Shown here piece by piece: positions 22,761-33,600 of a stretch of DNA of 64,000 nucleotides. The stretch's first letter is position 1. Every line of letters starts with the position of its first letter. Below the pieces are notes generated by a model. That model searched no databases. It was given only the letters and a program-made list of their open reading frames with translations, and had not been told where the DNA came from. The DNA comes from Betaproteobacteria bacterium HGW-Betaproteobacteria-16 (GTDB lineage: Bacteria > Pseudomonadota > Gammaproteobacteria > Burkholderiales > Burkholderiaceae_C): NCBI GenBank assembly GCA_002840835.1, contig PHCQ01000008.1:1-64000 (forward strand), in the 5' to 3' direction. Both the position numbers and the translations under genes were made by a program.

Positions 22761-25502
22761 ATGTCAGATACCGTTTCTTCCGCCTCGTCCAACCCCGTGC
22801 CGCCCATGCTGCTCTCTGGCCTGGAGCCGCTGCGCATTGGCGAAGGCAGCCTGTTCGTCAACGTGGGCGAGCGCACCAACGTCACCGGCTCCAAGGCCTT
22901 CGCCCGAATGATCCTGAACGGCGAATACGAGCAGGCGCTGGCCGTGGCGCGCCAGCAAGTGGAAAACGGCGCCCAGATCATCGACATCAACATGGACGAG
23001 GCCATGCTGGACAGCCAGGCCGCCATGGTGAAGTTCCTCAACCTCATCGCTGGCGAACCCGACATCGCCCGCGTGCCGGTGATGGTGGACAGCTCCAAGT
23101 GGGACGTGATTGAAGCCGGCCTGCGCTGCGTGCAGGGCAAGGGTGTGGTGAACTCCATCAGCATGAAGGAAGGCCTGGATGAGTTCAAGCGCCAGGCGCG
23201 GTTGGTGAAGCGCTACGGCGCCGCTGCCGTGGTGATGGCCTTCGACGAAAAGGGCCAGGCCGACACCTACGAGCGCAAGATCGAGATTTGCGAGCGCGCC
23301 TACCGAGTGCTGGTGGACGAAGTGGGCTTCCCGCCCGAAGACATCATCTTCGACCCCAACATTTTTGCCATCGCCACCGGCATTGAAGAGCACAACAACT
23401 ACGCGGTCGATTTCATCAACGCCGCACGCTGGATCAAGCAGAACCTGCCCGGCGCCAAGGTCAGCGGCGGCGTGTCCAACGTGAGCTTCAGCTTCCGCGG
23501 CAACGACCCGGTGCGCGAAGCCATTCACACCGTGTTCCTGTACCACGCCATCAAGGCAGGCATGGACATGGGCATCGTCAACGCCGGCATGGTGGGCGTG
23601 TACGACGAGCTGGAGCCGGAGTTGCGCGAACGCGTGGAAGACGTGGTGCTGAACCGCCGGACCGATGCCGGCGAGCGCCTGGTGGAAGTGGCCGAAAACG
23701 CCAAGGGCGCGGCCAAGGACGACAGCAAACGCAACGAATGGCGTGGCCTGCCGATCCGCGAGCGGCTGACGCACGCGCTGGTGCGCGGCATGAACGAGTT
23801 CATCACCGAAGACACCGAAGAAATGTGGCGCGAGATCGAGGCTGACGGCGGGCGCCCGCTGCACGTGATCGAAGGCCCGCTGATGGATGGCATGAACGTG
23901 GTCGGCGACCTGTTTGGCCAGGGCAAGATGTTCCTGCCGCAGGTGGTGAAAAGCGCCCGCGTGATGAAGCAGGCCGTGGCCCACCTGCTGCCCTACATCG
24001 AAGCCGAAAAGCTGGCCATGCAGGCCGCCGGTGGCGACGTGAAACCCAAGGGCAAGATCGTGATCGCCACCGTCAAGGGTGACGTGCACGACATCGGCAA
24101 GAACATCGTCACCGTGGTGCTCCAGTGCAACAACTTCGAAGTGGTGAACATGGGCGTGATGGTGCCTTGCCACGAGATCCTGGCCAAGGCCAAGGAAGAG
24201 GGCGCCGACATCGTGGGCCTCTCCGGCCTGATCACGCCCAGCCTCGAAGAAATGCAGTACGTGGCTGGCGAGATGGAGAAGGACGCACATTTCCGCGAGA
24301 CGCAGATTCCGCTGCTGATCGGCGGCGCCACCTGCAGCCGCGTGCACACCGCCGTGAAGATCGCGCCGCACTACAGCGGGCCTGTGGTCTACGTGCCCGA
24401 TGCCTCGCGCAGCGTGAGCGTGGCGCAAAGCCTGATCGGCGACAGTCGGGTGAAATACATCGCCGAGCTCAATGCCGACTACGACAGGGTGCGCACCCAG
24501 CATGCCAACAAGAAGCAGGTGACGCTGTGGCCGCTGGAGAAGGCCCGCGCGAACAAGGCGCCGATCGACTGGACCTCGTTCGCGCCACCGAAGCCCAAGT
24601 TCATCGGCAAGCGCGTCTTCAAGAACTTCGACCTGAACGAGATCGCCAAATACATCGACTGGGGCCCGTTCTTCCAGACCTGGGACCTCGCCGGCCCGTA
24701 CCCCGCCATCCTGGACGACGAGATCGTTGGTGAGCAGGCGCGCAAGGTGTTTGCCGACGGTCAGGCCATGCTGAAGAAGATCATCGAGAACCGCTGGCTG
24801 TCGGCCAATGGCGTGATCGGCCTGTACCCGGCCAACACCGTGAACGACGACGACATCACGCTCTACACCGACGAGACCCGCAGTACGGTAGCGCTGACCT
24901 GGCACGGCCTGCGCCAGCAGACCGAGAAGCAGGAGATCGATGGCGTGATGCGCCCCAGCCGCTGCCTGGCCGACTTCGTGGCACCCCAGGGAGCGGCCGA
25001 CGACTATGTGGGTCTGTTCGCCGTCACAGCCGGCCTGGGCATAGAGAAGAAAGAAAAGCAGTTCCTGGACGCGCACGACGACTACTCGGCCATCATGTTC
25101 AAGTCGCTGGCCGACCGACTGGCAGAAGCCTTCGCCGAATGCCTGCACCAACGCGTGCGCACCGACCTCTGGGGCTACGCTGCCGACGAGGCGCTCAGCA
25201 ACGACGAGCTCATCAAGGAAAAGTACCAGGGCATTCGCCCGGCACCCGGCTACCCGGCCTGCCCGGACCACAGCGTCAAGCGCGCCATGTTCGAGTTGCT
25301 GCAATGCCAGGACATCGGCATGACGCTGACCGAGAGCCTGGCCATGTCGCCAGCGGCCAGCGTGAGCGGCTTCTACCTGAGTCACCCGGAAAGCACCTAC
25401 TTCAACGTCGGCAAGATTGGCGAAGACCAGGCGCAAGACCTCGCCAGGCGCAGCGGTGTACCGCAGAACGAATTGCAGCGCTGGTTGGCACCCATTCTTT
25501 AG
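22761..25502 (+). CDS. metH: B12-dependent methionine synthase, C-terminal part (pterin, B12 and activation domains)
   Basis: This 913-residue protein methylates homocysteine using methyltetrahydrofolate and cobalamin. It has the pterin-binding domain (residues ~25-300, starting [20 protein letters not shown]), the B12 cap (~330-430), the B12-binding domain with [11 protein letters not shown] (DxHxxG, ~443) and the reactivation domain (~590-913, [13 protein letters not shown]). The N-terminal homocysteine-zinc domain of E. coli MetH (1227 residues) is absent and must be a separate gene outside the window, as in other Burkholderiales. The ATG at 22761 follows the SAH riboswitch; an earlier in-frame ATG lies inside the riboswitch and is rejected. 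Confidence 0.95.
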   Translation: MSDTVSSASSNPVPPMLLSGLEPLRIGEGSLFVNVGERTNVTGSKAFARMILNGEYEQALAVARQQVENGAQIIDINMDEAMLDSQAAMVKFLNLIAGEPDIARVPVMVDSSKWDVIEAGLRCVQGKGVVNSISMKEGLDEFKRQARLVKRYGAAAVVMAFDEKGQADTYERKIEICERAYRVLVDEVGFPPEDIIFDPNIFAIATGIEEHNNYAVDFINAARWIKQNLPGAKVSGGVSNVSFSFRGNDPVREAIHTVFLYHAIKAGMDMGIVNAGMVGVYDELEPELRERVEDVVLNRRTDAGERLVEVAENAKGAAKDDSKRNEWRGLPIRERLTHALVRGMNEFITEDTEEMWREIEADGGRPLHVIEGPLMDGMNVVGDLFGQGKMFLPQVVKSARVMKQAVAHLLPYIEAEKLAMQAAGGDVKPKGKIVIATVKGDVHDIGKNIVTVVLQCNNFEVVNMGVMVPCHEILAKAKEEGADIVGLSGLITPSLEEMQYVAGEMEKDAHFRETQIPLLIGGATCSRVHTAVKIAPHYSGPVVYVPDASRSVSVAQSLIGDSRVKYIAELNADYDRVRTQHANKKQVTLWPLEKARANKAPIDWTSFAPPKPKFIGKRVFKNFDLNEIAKYIDWGPFFQTWDLAGPYPAILDDEIVGEQARKVFADGQAMLKKIIENRWLSANGVIGLYPANTVNDDDITLYTDETRSTVALTWHGLRQQTEKQEIDGVMRPSRCLADFVAPQGAADDYVGLFAVTAGLGIEKKEKQFLDAHDDYSAIMFKSLADRLAEAFAECLHQRVRTDLWGYAADEALSNDELIKEKYQGIRPAPGYPACPDHSVKRAMFELLQCQDIGMTLTESLAMSPAASVSGFYLSHPESTYFNVGKIGEDQAQDLARRSGVPQNELQRWLAPIL

Positions 25503-25550
25503 CCCGCGCCCTCCCGGGTGACCGCGCCAGCAGCCGGACCCTGGAGTTGA

Positions 25551-25580
25551 AACGGGTTGGGGAATATTCCCCAACCCGTT
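25551..25580. terminator. 30-bp perfect palindrome after metH
   Basis: aacgggttggggaat followed directly by its exact reverse complement gives 15-bp arms with no loop. There is no T-run. It may end metH transcription or act as a binding site; it lies 25 bp before the next promoter. Confidence 0.5.
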
Positions 25581-25604
25581 CCGCCACCTGTAATGAAAAG
25601 TTGC

Positions 25605-25633
25605 TTGACATGATATGTCGAGCGACCTATGCT
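25605..25633 (+). promoter_or_regulatory. Sigma-70 promoter of the yjfI-pspA-flotillin locus
   Basis: TTGACA (25605-25610), a 17-bp spacer and TATGCT (25628-25633) form a near-consensus promoter ~30 bp before the first gene. gacat-gat-atgtc (25607-25619) is a small inverted repeat that overlaps the -35 element and could be an operator. Confidence 0.75.
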
Positions 25634-25670
25634 CGCGCCCATCACACCACCACACAAGGAGAGAGGGGCG

Positions 25671-26087
25671 ATGAAGACACTGCTCGAACAGCTCAAGAGC
25701 CTGGACGTGCTGACCGCTGAAGCCATGGGCGGCGCGATGGTGCAGCTGCAACCCATTCCTGGCGATGTGCCGGTGGTTCAGGTGGCCATTGATGGTCGGC
25801 AGGAGTTGCCGATTTTCGTCACCAGCACTGACAGCCAGATCCTGTGCATCTGCTACCTCTGGTCCGACGACGAGGTGTTGCCGGAACGCCGCGCCGAATT
25901 GCTGCAAACCCTGCTCGACCTGAATCCGTCGGTGCCCCTGTCTGCCTTTGGCCGGGTTGGCAACCGGTTCGTGCTGATTGGTGCCTTGGGCAAGGATGCC
26001 CGCGTGGAGGACATTGCCCATGAGGTGGCGGTTCTCAGCGACAACGCGCTGGACGCCCTGACGGCGCTGCAGGAATTTCTGAAATAA
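25671..26087 (+). CDS. yjfI: YjfI family protein (DUF2170)
   Basis: This 138-residue soluble protein matches DUF2170/YjfI: MKTLLEQLKSLDVLTAEAMG at the start, PIFVTSTDSQILCICYLW in the middle, and LSAFGRVGNRFVLIGAL. The family is found next to PspA-like genes, as in the E. coli yjfIJ pair. The start at 25671 has aaggagagagg upstream. It is the first gene of a rightward locus that continues with pspA, a small unknown, an OB-fold membrane protein and flotillin. Confidence 0.82.
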   Translation: MKTLLEQLKSLDVLTAEAMGGAMVQLQPIPGDVPVVQVAIDGRQELPIFVTSTDSQILCICYLWSDDEVLPERRAELLQTLLDLNPSVPLSAFGRVGNRFVLIGALGKDARVEDIAHEVAVLSDNALDALTALQEFLK

Positions 26088-26108
26088 CGCTCACCACTGG
26101 AGAAAGCA

Positions 26109-26831
26109 ATGTCTGTGATCAAGAAGATGATGACCCTGTTGCACGGCAGCGTGCGCGAGATCGGCGAGAGCGTGGTCGACGCCAATGCCACGCGCATCTA
26201 CGAGCAGGAAATCCTCGATGCCAAACAAAGCATCGTCAAGGCCAAGGAAGATCTGGCCGGTGTGATGGCCAAGGAAATGCAGAGCGCGCGCGCACTCGAA
26301 CGGGTGCAGGCAGACATCGCCCGCTACGAGGGCCTGGCCATGGAAGCGCTGGACAAGGCGCAGGAATCGCTGGCAGAAGAGGTGGCGGGCAAGATCGCCG
26401 CGCTGGAAGTGGAGCTGCAGACCCAGAGCCAGGCCCATGCGGCGTACGCGGTGCAGGTCACCAGGCTCAAGGACCTCATCAAGTCGGCCGAAACGCGCAT
26501 CCGTGAACACGAGCGCGAAATCGGCGTGGCCAAGACCACCGAGAGCGTCTACCGCGCCACCCGCTCCATCTCCGAAAACATTGGCCAGGGTGGCAACAAG
26601 CTGGTGAGTGCGCGCGAATCGCTGGAGCGCATCAAGGCGCGCCATGAGGACCTCGCCGACCGCATGACCGCCGCCGAACAACTGGACAACGAGTTCGGTC
26701 ACGGCGCGCTGGAAAAGAAGCTGGCCACTGCGGGCATTGGCGAAGAGTCGCGGCGCCAGAGCGCCGTGATGGACCGCATCCGTGCCAAGCGCCAGGCGGC
26801 GGCACCGGACCCCGACAAAGGCGCCGGCTGA
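26109..26831 (+). CDS. PspA/IM30 family protein (YjfJ-like)
   Basis: This 240-residue protein is predicted to be almost entirely coiled coil, from MSVIKKMMTLLHGSVREIGE through long heptads such as IYEQEILDAKQSIVKAKEDLAGVM to ARHEDLADRMTAAEQL. PspA/Vipp1/IM30 proteins are ESCRT-III relatives that assemble on stressed inner membranes and keep the proton barrier. The N-terminal amphipathic helix is modest. No PspF or pspB/C genes are nearby; instead it sits between yjfI and a YqiJ-flotillin pair, so it belongs to a flotillin-linked branch. Confidence 0.85.
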   Translation: MSVIKKMMTLLHGSVREIGESVVDANATRIYEQEILDAKQSIVKAKEDLAGVMAKEMQSARALERVQADIARYEGLAMEALDKAQESLAEEVAGKIAALEVELQTQSQAHAAYAVQVTRLKDLIKSAETRIREHEREIGVAKTTESVYRATRSISENIGQGGNKLVSARESLERIKARHEDLADRMTAAEQLDNEFGHGALEKKLATAGIGEESRRQSAVMDRIRAKRQAAAPDPDKGAG

Positions 26832-27163
26832 TGGTCACGCGCAAGCCGGTTCGCTGGAGCGGATCGGACGCCGCGCTCAAGGCGGTGCAGGTGGCTTTCG
26901 ATGTGGAAGAGGCGGTGATGGACGCGGTGAGAACTGCCGCATTCGACAACCACCTTTCCACCTCGGACCAGATCCGGCACATCCTGAAGCTCGCGGTGTC
27001 CAAACGCCCCAAGCGCCCCAGGCTGACCGTCTCCCTCACGGCACAGGACTACGAGATCCTGGGCGCACGATACGATCTGCCGCCGGAAGACCGGCTGGCG
27101 ATCAAGGAGCGGGTCACACAGGAGCTGGTCCGTTTTGCGACCCCGGCAAAGCCGGGGCGCTGA
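26831..27163 (+). CDS. Small protein of unknown function in the PspA locus
   Basis: This 110-residue protein is basic at both ends. A middle segment, VMDAVRTAAFDNHLSTSDQIRHILKLAVS, could be a ribbon-helix-helix-like or short helical DNA-binding fold, followed by a second segment LTVSLTAQDYEILGARYDL. The start codon shares TGATG with the pspA stop. I do not recognise a named family. Its position inside the operon points to a regulator or adaptor of the PspA system. Confidence 0.6.
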   Translation: MVTRKPVRWSGSDAALKAVQVAFDVEEAVMDAVRTAAFDNHLSTSDQIRHILKLAVSKRPKRPRLTVSLTAQDYEILGARYDLPPEDRLAIKERVTQELVRFATPAKPGR

Positions 27164-27236
27164 GAGATAAACAAAACACCGGGGGCGGTCAAAAGGGCCG
27201 TCACCTGGCGCATCAACAATCTGGAGGGAGGGGCAG

Positions 27237-27872
27237 ATGGGCAATTTCTGGGATGCCGTGACCGCCTACCCCACAGCGGTCTTCACGGTCCTGCTGCTGG
27301 TGGTACTCGGGTATTGGCTGCTGGCCTTGCTGGGCCTGGTGGACTTCGACTCGCTGGGCGGCGACCTGGAGCTTGAAGTCCGGGGCGACATCGACGGCGT
27401 CGAACTGGGTAACGTAGCGGGCTACGTGGTGGCCATGGGGCTCAACGGCGTGCCGTTCTCCATCGTGGTCAGCCTGCTGGTGCTGGTGGGCTGGACGGTC
27501 AGCAGCTTTGCCGGGCAATGGCTCATGCCGCTGATTCCCACGTGGCCCTTGCAGCTGGTGGTGGGCACCGGGGTCCTGCTCTTGAGCACGGCCGTCTCCA
27601 TCCTGATCACAGCACGGCTGATCCGGCCCATGCGAGGCTTGTTCGTCACCCACCAGGCACAGGCCAATGCCAGCCTGGTGGGCCGCACCTGCCGCGTGAT
27701 GAGCCTGAGCGTGAACGAACGCCAGGGCCACGCCGTGGTGGCACAGCGCGGTGCCGACCTGAACATCCGCGTGCGGGCCGACACGCCCAACACCCTCACC
27801 AAAGGCAGCACGGCCTACATCCTCGAATACGACGAGGGCACGGGCCGCTACCTGATCCGGTCAGAAACCTGA
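27237..27872 (+). CDS. YqiJ-like OB-fold membrane protein
   Basis: This 211-residue protein has three membrane spans (residues ~12-35, ~63-90 and ~98-125) and a C-terminal beta-rich domain (ASLVGRTCRVMSLSVNERQGHAV to YILEYDEGTGRYLI) like the OB fold of YqiJ and NfeD proteins. YqiJ is the partner of the flotillin YqiK; together they organise membrane microdomains. It starts with a good ribosome-binding site (gagggaggggcag) and lies 63 bases before the flotillin start. Confidence 0.8.
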   Translation: MGNFWDAVTAYPTAVFTVLLLVVLGYWLLALLGLVDFDSLGGDLELEVRGDIDGVELGNVAGYVVAMGLNGVPFSIVVSLLVLVGWTVSSFAGQWLMPLIPTWPLQLVVGTGVLLLSTAVSILITARLIRPMRGLFVTHQAQANASLVGRTCRVMSLSVNERQGHAVVAQRGADLNIRVRADTPNTLTKGSTAYILEYDEGTGRYLIRSET

Positions 27873-27935
27873 ACCCGTCACGGCTCTAACTTTTCAATTT
27901 CTCCACCCATCATGTACATCAACCTAGGAATCCCC

Positions 27936-30065
27936 ATGGAGCAGGTCCTCATCATTGCGGGCATCGTGTTCTTCTTCATCTTCAGTTTCTTCGTGATGTT
28001 TGCGAAGTTCTACAAGAAGATCGAACAGGGTCATGCGCTCATCATCAACACCTTGCGCGCGGAACCCGAGGTGACCTTCACGGGCCGCATGGTGTACCCC
28101 ATCATCCACAAAGCCGAGTTGATGGAGATCTCGGTCAAGACGATCGAGATCGACCGCTCCGGCAACGACGGCCTGATCTGCCGCGACAACATCCGGGCCG
28201 ACATCAAGGTCAAGTTCTTCGTGCGGGTGAACAAGACCGCCGACGACGTGCTCAAGGTGGCGCAGGCCATCGGCTGCGACCGTGCGTCGAACCAATCCAC
28301 GCTGGAAGAACTGTTCTCGGCCAAGTTCTCAGAAGCGCTCAAGACCGTGGGCAAGTCCATGGACTTTGTGGAGCTGTACCAGGCCCGCGATCGCTTTCGC
28401 GACGACATCATCACGCAGATCGGCGACGATCTTTCCGGCTACGTGCTCGACGACGCGGCCATTGACTACCTGGAACAGACGCCCCTGTCCAAGCTCGATG
28501 CCAACAACATCCTGGACGCACAAGGTATCAAGAAGATCACCGAACTTACCGCAGCAGAGCATGTGCGCACCAACGAACTGCGGCGCAATGAAGAACTGCT
28601 GATCAAGAAAAAGAACGTGGAAACCCAGGAATCGCTGCTGGAACTGGAGCGCCAGGCGGCCGACGCACAGGCACGCCAGTCCCGCGAAGTGGCCACGGTG
28701 AAAGCGCGCGAAGAAGCCGAGACCCTGAAGATTCAGGCCGAGGAAAAAACCAAGGCCGAACTGGCCCGCCTGCAGTCTGAGCAATACGTTTCGGTGCAAC
28801 AGGAAAACGTGTTGCGCGAGAAGGAGGTGGCCGAGAACAACCGCAAGCGCGCAGTGGCCATCGAGGAAGAAAAAGTCACCCGTGCGCGTGAGCTCGAAGT
28901 GGTTGACCGCGAGAAGGAAGTGACCCTGCAGAAGATCGAAAAAGACAAGGCGGTCGAGATTCAGAAGAAGGCCATCGCCGACGTGATCCGCGAGCGCATC
29001 GTGGTCGAGCGCACCGTGGCCGAGCAGGAAGAGGCGATCAAGGAACTGCGCGTGGTGGCCGAAGCCGACCGCACCAAGCAGTCCACCGTGATCATGGCCG
29101 AAGGTCAGGCCGAAGAAAAGTTGATTATTGAAGTCAAGGCGGCAGAGGCGCAGGAACGCATGGCCCGCCACCGCGCGACCGAACAGATGACGCTGGCCGA
29201 AGCCAAGTTGAAAGTGGCAGAGAAGGAGGCCGAAGCCAAGAAGCGCGAAGCCGAAGGTCTTGAGGCCATCACCGCAGCCCCTGGCCTGGCCGCCGCCAAG
29301 GTGACCATGGTCACCGCAGACGCGGTGGAGAAACAAGGCATGGCCGACGTGCATGTGCGTGCCGCCGGTGCCGACGCCACGCTCAAGGAAGGTCAGGCAG
29401 AGTCCCAGGTCATTGAGCTGCGTTCCCAGGCCGAAGCCGTGGGCCTGCGTGCCAAGTTGGAGGCGGAAGCCGCTGGCAAGGAAAAGCTGGGTCTGGCCGA
29501 TGTGCAGGTGCGCATGGCCGAGGCCGACGCCGTGGTCAAGGCCGGTCAGGCCGATGCGGCCACCATTGAAGCCCGCTTCCATGCCGAAGCCAAGGGCCTG
29601 CGCGAGAAGTTCGACGCCATGAGCGCCATGAGCGGCGACACCCGTGCGCACGAAGAATTCCGCATGCAGCTGGAAAAGGCCCATGTGGAAACCGTCAAGG
29701 GTATCGACGCACAAACCTCGATCGCGCGCGAGCAGGCCGAGGTACTGGGCACCGCGCTGGCCAACGCCAAGATCGACATTGTGGGTGGGCAGGGCGACTA
29801 CTTTGACCGGTTTGTCGGCGCGTTGTCGGTGGGCAAGGGCATTGATGGCGTGGTGAACAAGAGCAAGACCCTGCAGGTGGCGTTCAAGGACCAGCTCGCG
29901 GGCGAGCGCGACGTGGTGCCTGATCTGCAAAACCTGCTGGGCGCTCTGGGCAGCTCCAGCAGCGAGCTGCAGAACCTGGGCCTGACCGCGCTGCTGGCCA
30001 AGATGGGTGCCGATGCGCAGAACCCGGGCGTGCAGACGCTGCTCAATTCGCTGAAGAAGCCTTGA
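27936..30065 (+). CDS. Flotillin family protein (YqiK-like)
   Basis: This 709-residue protein has one N-terminal membrane segment (VLIIAGIVFFFIFSFFVMF), a SPFH/band-7 domain (residues ~35-190) and a long Ala/Glu-rich coiled coil (~215-620) with repeated AEG/EAEA motifs, ending in a small globular tail. Flotillins scaffold membrane microdomains. The start at 27936 is preferred because AGGAA lies six bases upstream; an in-frame ATG at 27912 lacks a ribosome-binding site. With the OB-fold partner upstream it forms the YqiJ-YqiK pair. Confidence 0.9.
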   Translation: MEQVLIIAGIVFFFIFSFFVMFAKFYKKIEQGHALIINTLRAEPEVTFTGRMVYPIIHKAELMEISVKTIEIDRSGNDGLICRDNIRADIKVKFFVRVNKTADDVLKVAQAIGCDRASNQSTLEELFSAKFSEALKTVGKSMDFVELYQARDRFRDDIITQIGDDLSGYVLDDAAIDYLEQTPLSKLDANNILDAQGIKKITELTAAEHVRTNELRRNEELLIKKKNVETQESLLELERQAADAQARQSREVATVKAREEAETLKIQAEEKTKAELARLQSEQYVSVQQENVLREKEVAENNRKRAVAIEEEKVTRARELEVVDREKEVTLQKIEKDKAVEIQKKAIADVIRERIVVERTVAEQEEAIKELRVVAEADRTKQSTVIMAEGQAEEKLIIEVKAAEAQERMARHRATEQMTLAEAKLKVAEKEAEAKKREAEGLEAITAAPGLAAAKVTMVTADAVEKQGMADVHVRAAGADATLKEGQAESQVIELRSQAEAVGLRAKLEAEAAGKEKLGLADVQVRMAEADAVVKAGQADAATIEARFHAEAKGLREKFDAMSAMSGDTRAHEEFRMQLEKAHVETVKGIDAQTSIAREQAEVLGTALANAKIDIVGGQGDYFDRFVGALSVGKGIDGVVNKSKTLQVAFKDQLAGERDVVPDLQNLLGALGSSSSELQNLGLTALLAKMGADAQNPGVQTLLNSLKKP

Positions 30066-30100
30066 GCCTGTCCAACTGCCGTTTTTAGGCTGACCCTCTC
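30064..30100 (+). repeat. Repeat copy shared with the region before the PLD gene
   Basis: About 31 of 37 bases match 36233-36269 (core gtccaactgc.gttt.tagg). It follows the flotillin stop codon directly. In the second location a matching inverted copy is also present, so this may be a solo end of a small repetitive element. Confidence 0.6.
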
Positions 30101-30114
30101 ACCGGAGATCCACC

Positions 30115-30660
30115 ATGTCTGCCTCCTGGCATTGCTGCGCCTGCAGCCACCGCCCCGCCCTGTCTGAACAAGCCCTCTCCCCGGGGCTGCCTGCCCGGGA
30201 GTGTGCCGAATGCAACGGCCACTTGGTGTGTCTGGACGACCACCGAAGGTGGGTCGAGAGTGGCGCGCCCCAGGCCGAACCAGTCGAGCTGGCCGAACAC
30301 TGGCTGCCCGATCTGGCCTCTCCCGCGCGGGCCTGTCCACAATGTGATCGCATCATGGAGCGCCTGCGCACCGGGCGTCAGCCCGACGTGCGCATCGACC
30401 GGTGCGTGCACTGCCACGCCGTCTGGCTGGATGGTGGCGAATGGGCCGCGCTGCAGTTCCACGAGGCGCGTCTGGATGAGGTGTTGTCCGATATGTGGCA
30501 GCGACAGCTCCGGGAAGCCGAGCAGCTGGAACGCCGGGAAGGCCTGGTGCGCCAGCGCCATGGCGACGCCTGCATCGACGAAGTGTTGCGCATCCAGGGC
30601 TGGCTGCAGCAACAGGCCGAACCCGGCGTGGTGCTCACCCTGATCCGCAATGGCTGGTGA
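30115..30660 (+). CDS. Double zinc-ribbon protein (zf-TFIIB type)
   Basis: This 181-residue protein has two zinc-ribbon modules. The first is CCAC...CAEC in residues 7-37. The second is CPQCDRIMERL...RIDRCVHCHAVWLDGGEW (residues ~79-115), the typical zf-TFIIB signature ending in WLDxGE. A helical C-terminal part follows. Such proteins often serve as adaptors or scaffolds. It sits between the flotillin and giant AAA genes and its stop overlaps a possible upstream start of the AAA gene, so co-translation is likely. Confidence 0.78.
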   Translation: MSASWHCCACSHRPALSEQALSPGLPARECAECNGHLVCLDDHRRWVESGAPQAEPVELAEHWLPDLASPARACPQCDRIMERLRTGRQPDVRIDRCVHCHAVWLDGGEWAALQFHEARLDEVLSDMWQRQLREAEQLERREGLVRQRHGDACIDEVLRIQGWLQQQAEPGVVLTLIRNGW

Positions 30661-30682
30661 GCGGCCACAGCGAAAGACCGAC

Positions 30683-33600
30683 ATGTCCGAACAAGATTCC
30701 GTGGCGCCAGGCGCACCCGCCGGCGCCGACGCCGCCGAACGCCTGGTGGCCGAAGGCGGCAGCTACGAGCTGCTCAAGAAGCGGCTGCAGACCCAGGGCG
30801 ACCTGCTGCAGCAAAAAACCGGCGACCTGAACCAGGCCCGGGTGGGCGAGTTCGGCAAGGCAGAACAAAGCCTGTTGCTGCGCACCCGTGCACGCACCGA
30901 AAACAACTGCGTCGCGCGCGATCTTGTGCGCATCGGCGATGTGCTGCTGTTCGGCTACAACGTGTTCATCGGCCTGCGCAAGGAAACGGCGGTGAGCGAT
31001 GTGTTCGCGCTGTACCGCATGGCCGAAAACGATGGCGCCGACGAGCTGCAAAGCGTGCCCCTGGCCGGCAGCTTCCTGGACGATCCGCGTTTCGTCGCCG
31101 ACTTCCGCGAACTCTATTCGTACTACAAGCAGGCTACCCTGCTGCAGCTGCGCGTCACACAGGACAAGCTGCTCGCGGCGTTCCAGATCGGGCAGCAGTT
31201 GCACGACCTGCGGGTGTTCCGCTGGCACATCGAAACCGATGGATCGGTGCGCTACCACGACAACCGAGGCGAGCGCGACATGGCGCTGCCCCCCACCCAC
31301 GATTTTGAATGGACGGTCGCCACGCGCGAGCACCACGTGGGTGGCAAGCACCCGCACATCAACGTGCTGGACACGGTGTTCGTGGAAACCACCGGTGGCG
31401 ACCTGACGGTCAAGATCGAGAACAACACCGAAAGCGGCCTGGGCATCTACAGCGAACCTGTGGAAGACCTGCACCAGTCCCTGGCCGATGCCGAGGTGGC
31501 CTGGGCCAAGCTGGGACTGTTGATCCTGCTGCGCATCAAGCCTTACCGCGAAACCGAAACGCGTTACCTGGTGTTCAACACCCGCACGCAGAAGGTCGAG
31601 CGCATCGATGCGCTGGGCGTGTCGTGTGTGCAACTGCCCGAAGACCACGGCATCATCTTCCCGGGCGGCACCTACCTGCAGTCGGGCGAGCTCAAGCGCT
31701 TCGACCTGCCCCCTGCGCTCAGTAGCAGCCTGCGCATCAAGCGCCTGCTGAAATCCCCCCAGGGCGAAGACGTGCTCTACGTTTTCTACCAGCCCGGGGG
31801 CGGCCACTATGTGCTGTTCACCTACAACCTGATCAACAAGACCCTGGCCGCGCCCATCGTCTCTCATGGTTACGCGCGCTTCCCTGACGGTCGCGTGCTG
31901 GTGTTCCTGGCCGACAGCGAAGAACCCACCCGTGTGCACCCCATGCAGCTCTGGCAGACCCCGTTTGCCAGTGAGGAATACGCCGCCACCCTGCCGCGCG
32001 GCACCGGCTTCTTCGCCCGCGTGGGCAATGCCGAACTGGTGCGTGGCATTTCAGACCTGATGGGTGTGGCCCGTGCGGTGCAGGAACAGGTGCCTACCCG
32101 CACGGCCTATGAAGACCTGATCCGCCAGTGCAAGCGCATCCACGATGCGTATTTCTGGTTGCAGGAGACCGAAGCCCAGGGGGTGGGCGACGTGCTGCAG
32201 ACCATCGTGGAAGGTTCGCGACAGACCCTTGGCGAATTCGAGAAGGTCGACAGCATCCGTCGCGACACCGCGCGCGCCCTGCAGCAGGCTGAGGGCGAAC
32301 AGCGTGTGCTGCTCACCGACATCGCCAGCACGCTGTGGCGCCGGCCCGAAGATTTTGTGCTGGCGCTGGGCCGCCTGCGCGAACACCGAGGCCGCCTGCA
32401 GCCGCTCAAGGAACTGCGCTACGCCGACCTCGCCGCGCTCGACGCCATGGACGAAGCGCTGCAGGAACAGCAGCAGTTCGTGGGCCAGCGGGCCATGCAG
32501 TTCCTGGCCGACGAAAACGCCTTCGACAGCCACCGCGCCTTTCTGAAACAGGCGGTGGTCGACTTCGGTCATGCCCACACATCACCCGCGCTCGGTCATC
32601 TTCTCGATCAGCTGGACGAGCAGGCCTCAGGCCTGGACCTGCTGACCGAACAACTGGGCAGCCTGCCCGGTGGTGACGCAGTGGTGCGCACCGCCATTCT
32701 GGATCGCATCTCCGGCCTTTATGGCGACATCAACCGCCTGCGCGCCGAAGCCCGCAGCCGCCGCCGCACCCTGGGTGCCACCGAAGCCGCCGCCGAGTTC
32801 GGCGCGCAGTTCAAGCTGTTCGGCCAGGCGGTGGAAAACGCCCTGGAGTTCGCCGACACACCAGAGAAGTGCGACGAATCCCTGACCCGCCTGCTGGCCC
32901 AGCTGGAAGAGCTCGAAGGCCGGTTCGCCGACCACGAAGTCTTCGTCACCGACGTGGCCACCAAGCGCGAAGCCGTGGTGGACGCCTTCGCTGCGCGCCG
33001 CCAGGGCCTGGTGGAAGCCCGGCAGCGCCGCGCCCAGGCGCTCGGCGAGGCCGCCACCCGCATCCTCGACGGCATTCCGCGGCGCATCGCCACCTTCACC
33101 GATGTGGCGCAGATCCACGCCTACTTTGCCGGTGACCCGCTGCTGGCCAAGCTGCGCCAGCTCACCGACGACCTGCGTGGCCTGGGCGCCGAGGTGCAGG
33201 CCGACGACCTCGCCACGCGCCTGAAGACCTCACGCGATCAGGCCCTGCGCACGGTGCGCGACAAAGGCGAGCTGGTCGCGGCCGATGGCAACACTCTGCG
33301 CTTTGGCCGCCACGCCTTCACCATCCAGCGCCAGCCGCTGGACCTCTCACTGGTGCCCACACAGGGCAGCCTGTCTTTCCAGATCACTGGCACCGACTAC
33401 CTGCAGCCGGTGGCCGATGCCCGGCTGGACGCCTTGCGCTCGCGATGGGACCAGGCCCTGTTGTCCGAGACGCCCGACATCAGCCGCGCCGAATACCTCG
33501 CCGGCTCGGTGCTGCAGGCGGCGCTGCATGCCGGGCAGGAATCGCAATGGACAGAGCTGGTGCGCAGCGCCACGGCCATCGCCGACGCACCCCCTGCCGA

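Noticed and set aside
22764-26021. 1085-codon minus-strand open frame opposite metH
   Set aside because: Despite its length, it mirrors metH codon structure, is rich in His/Val/Gly/Gln and shows no domain. The plus strand encodes a clear methionine synthase.
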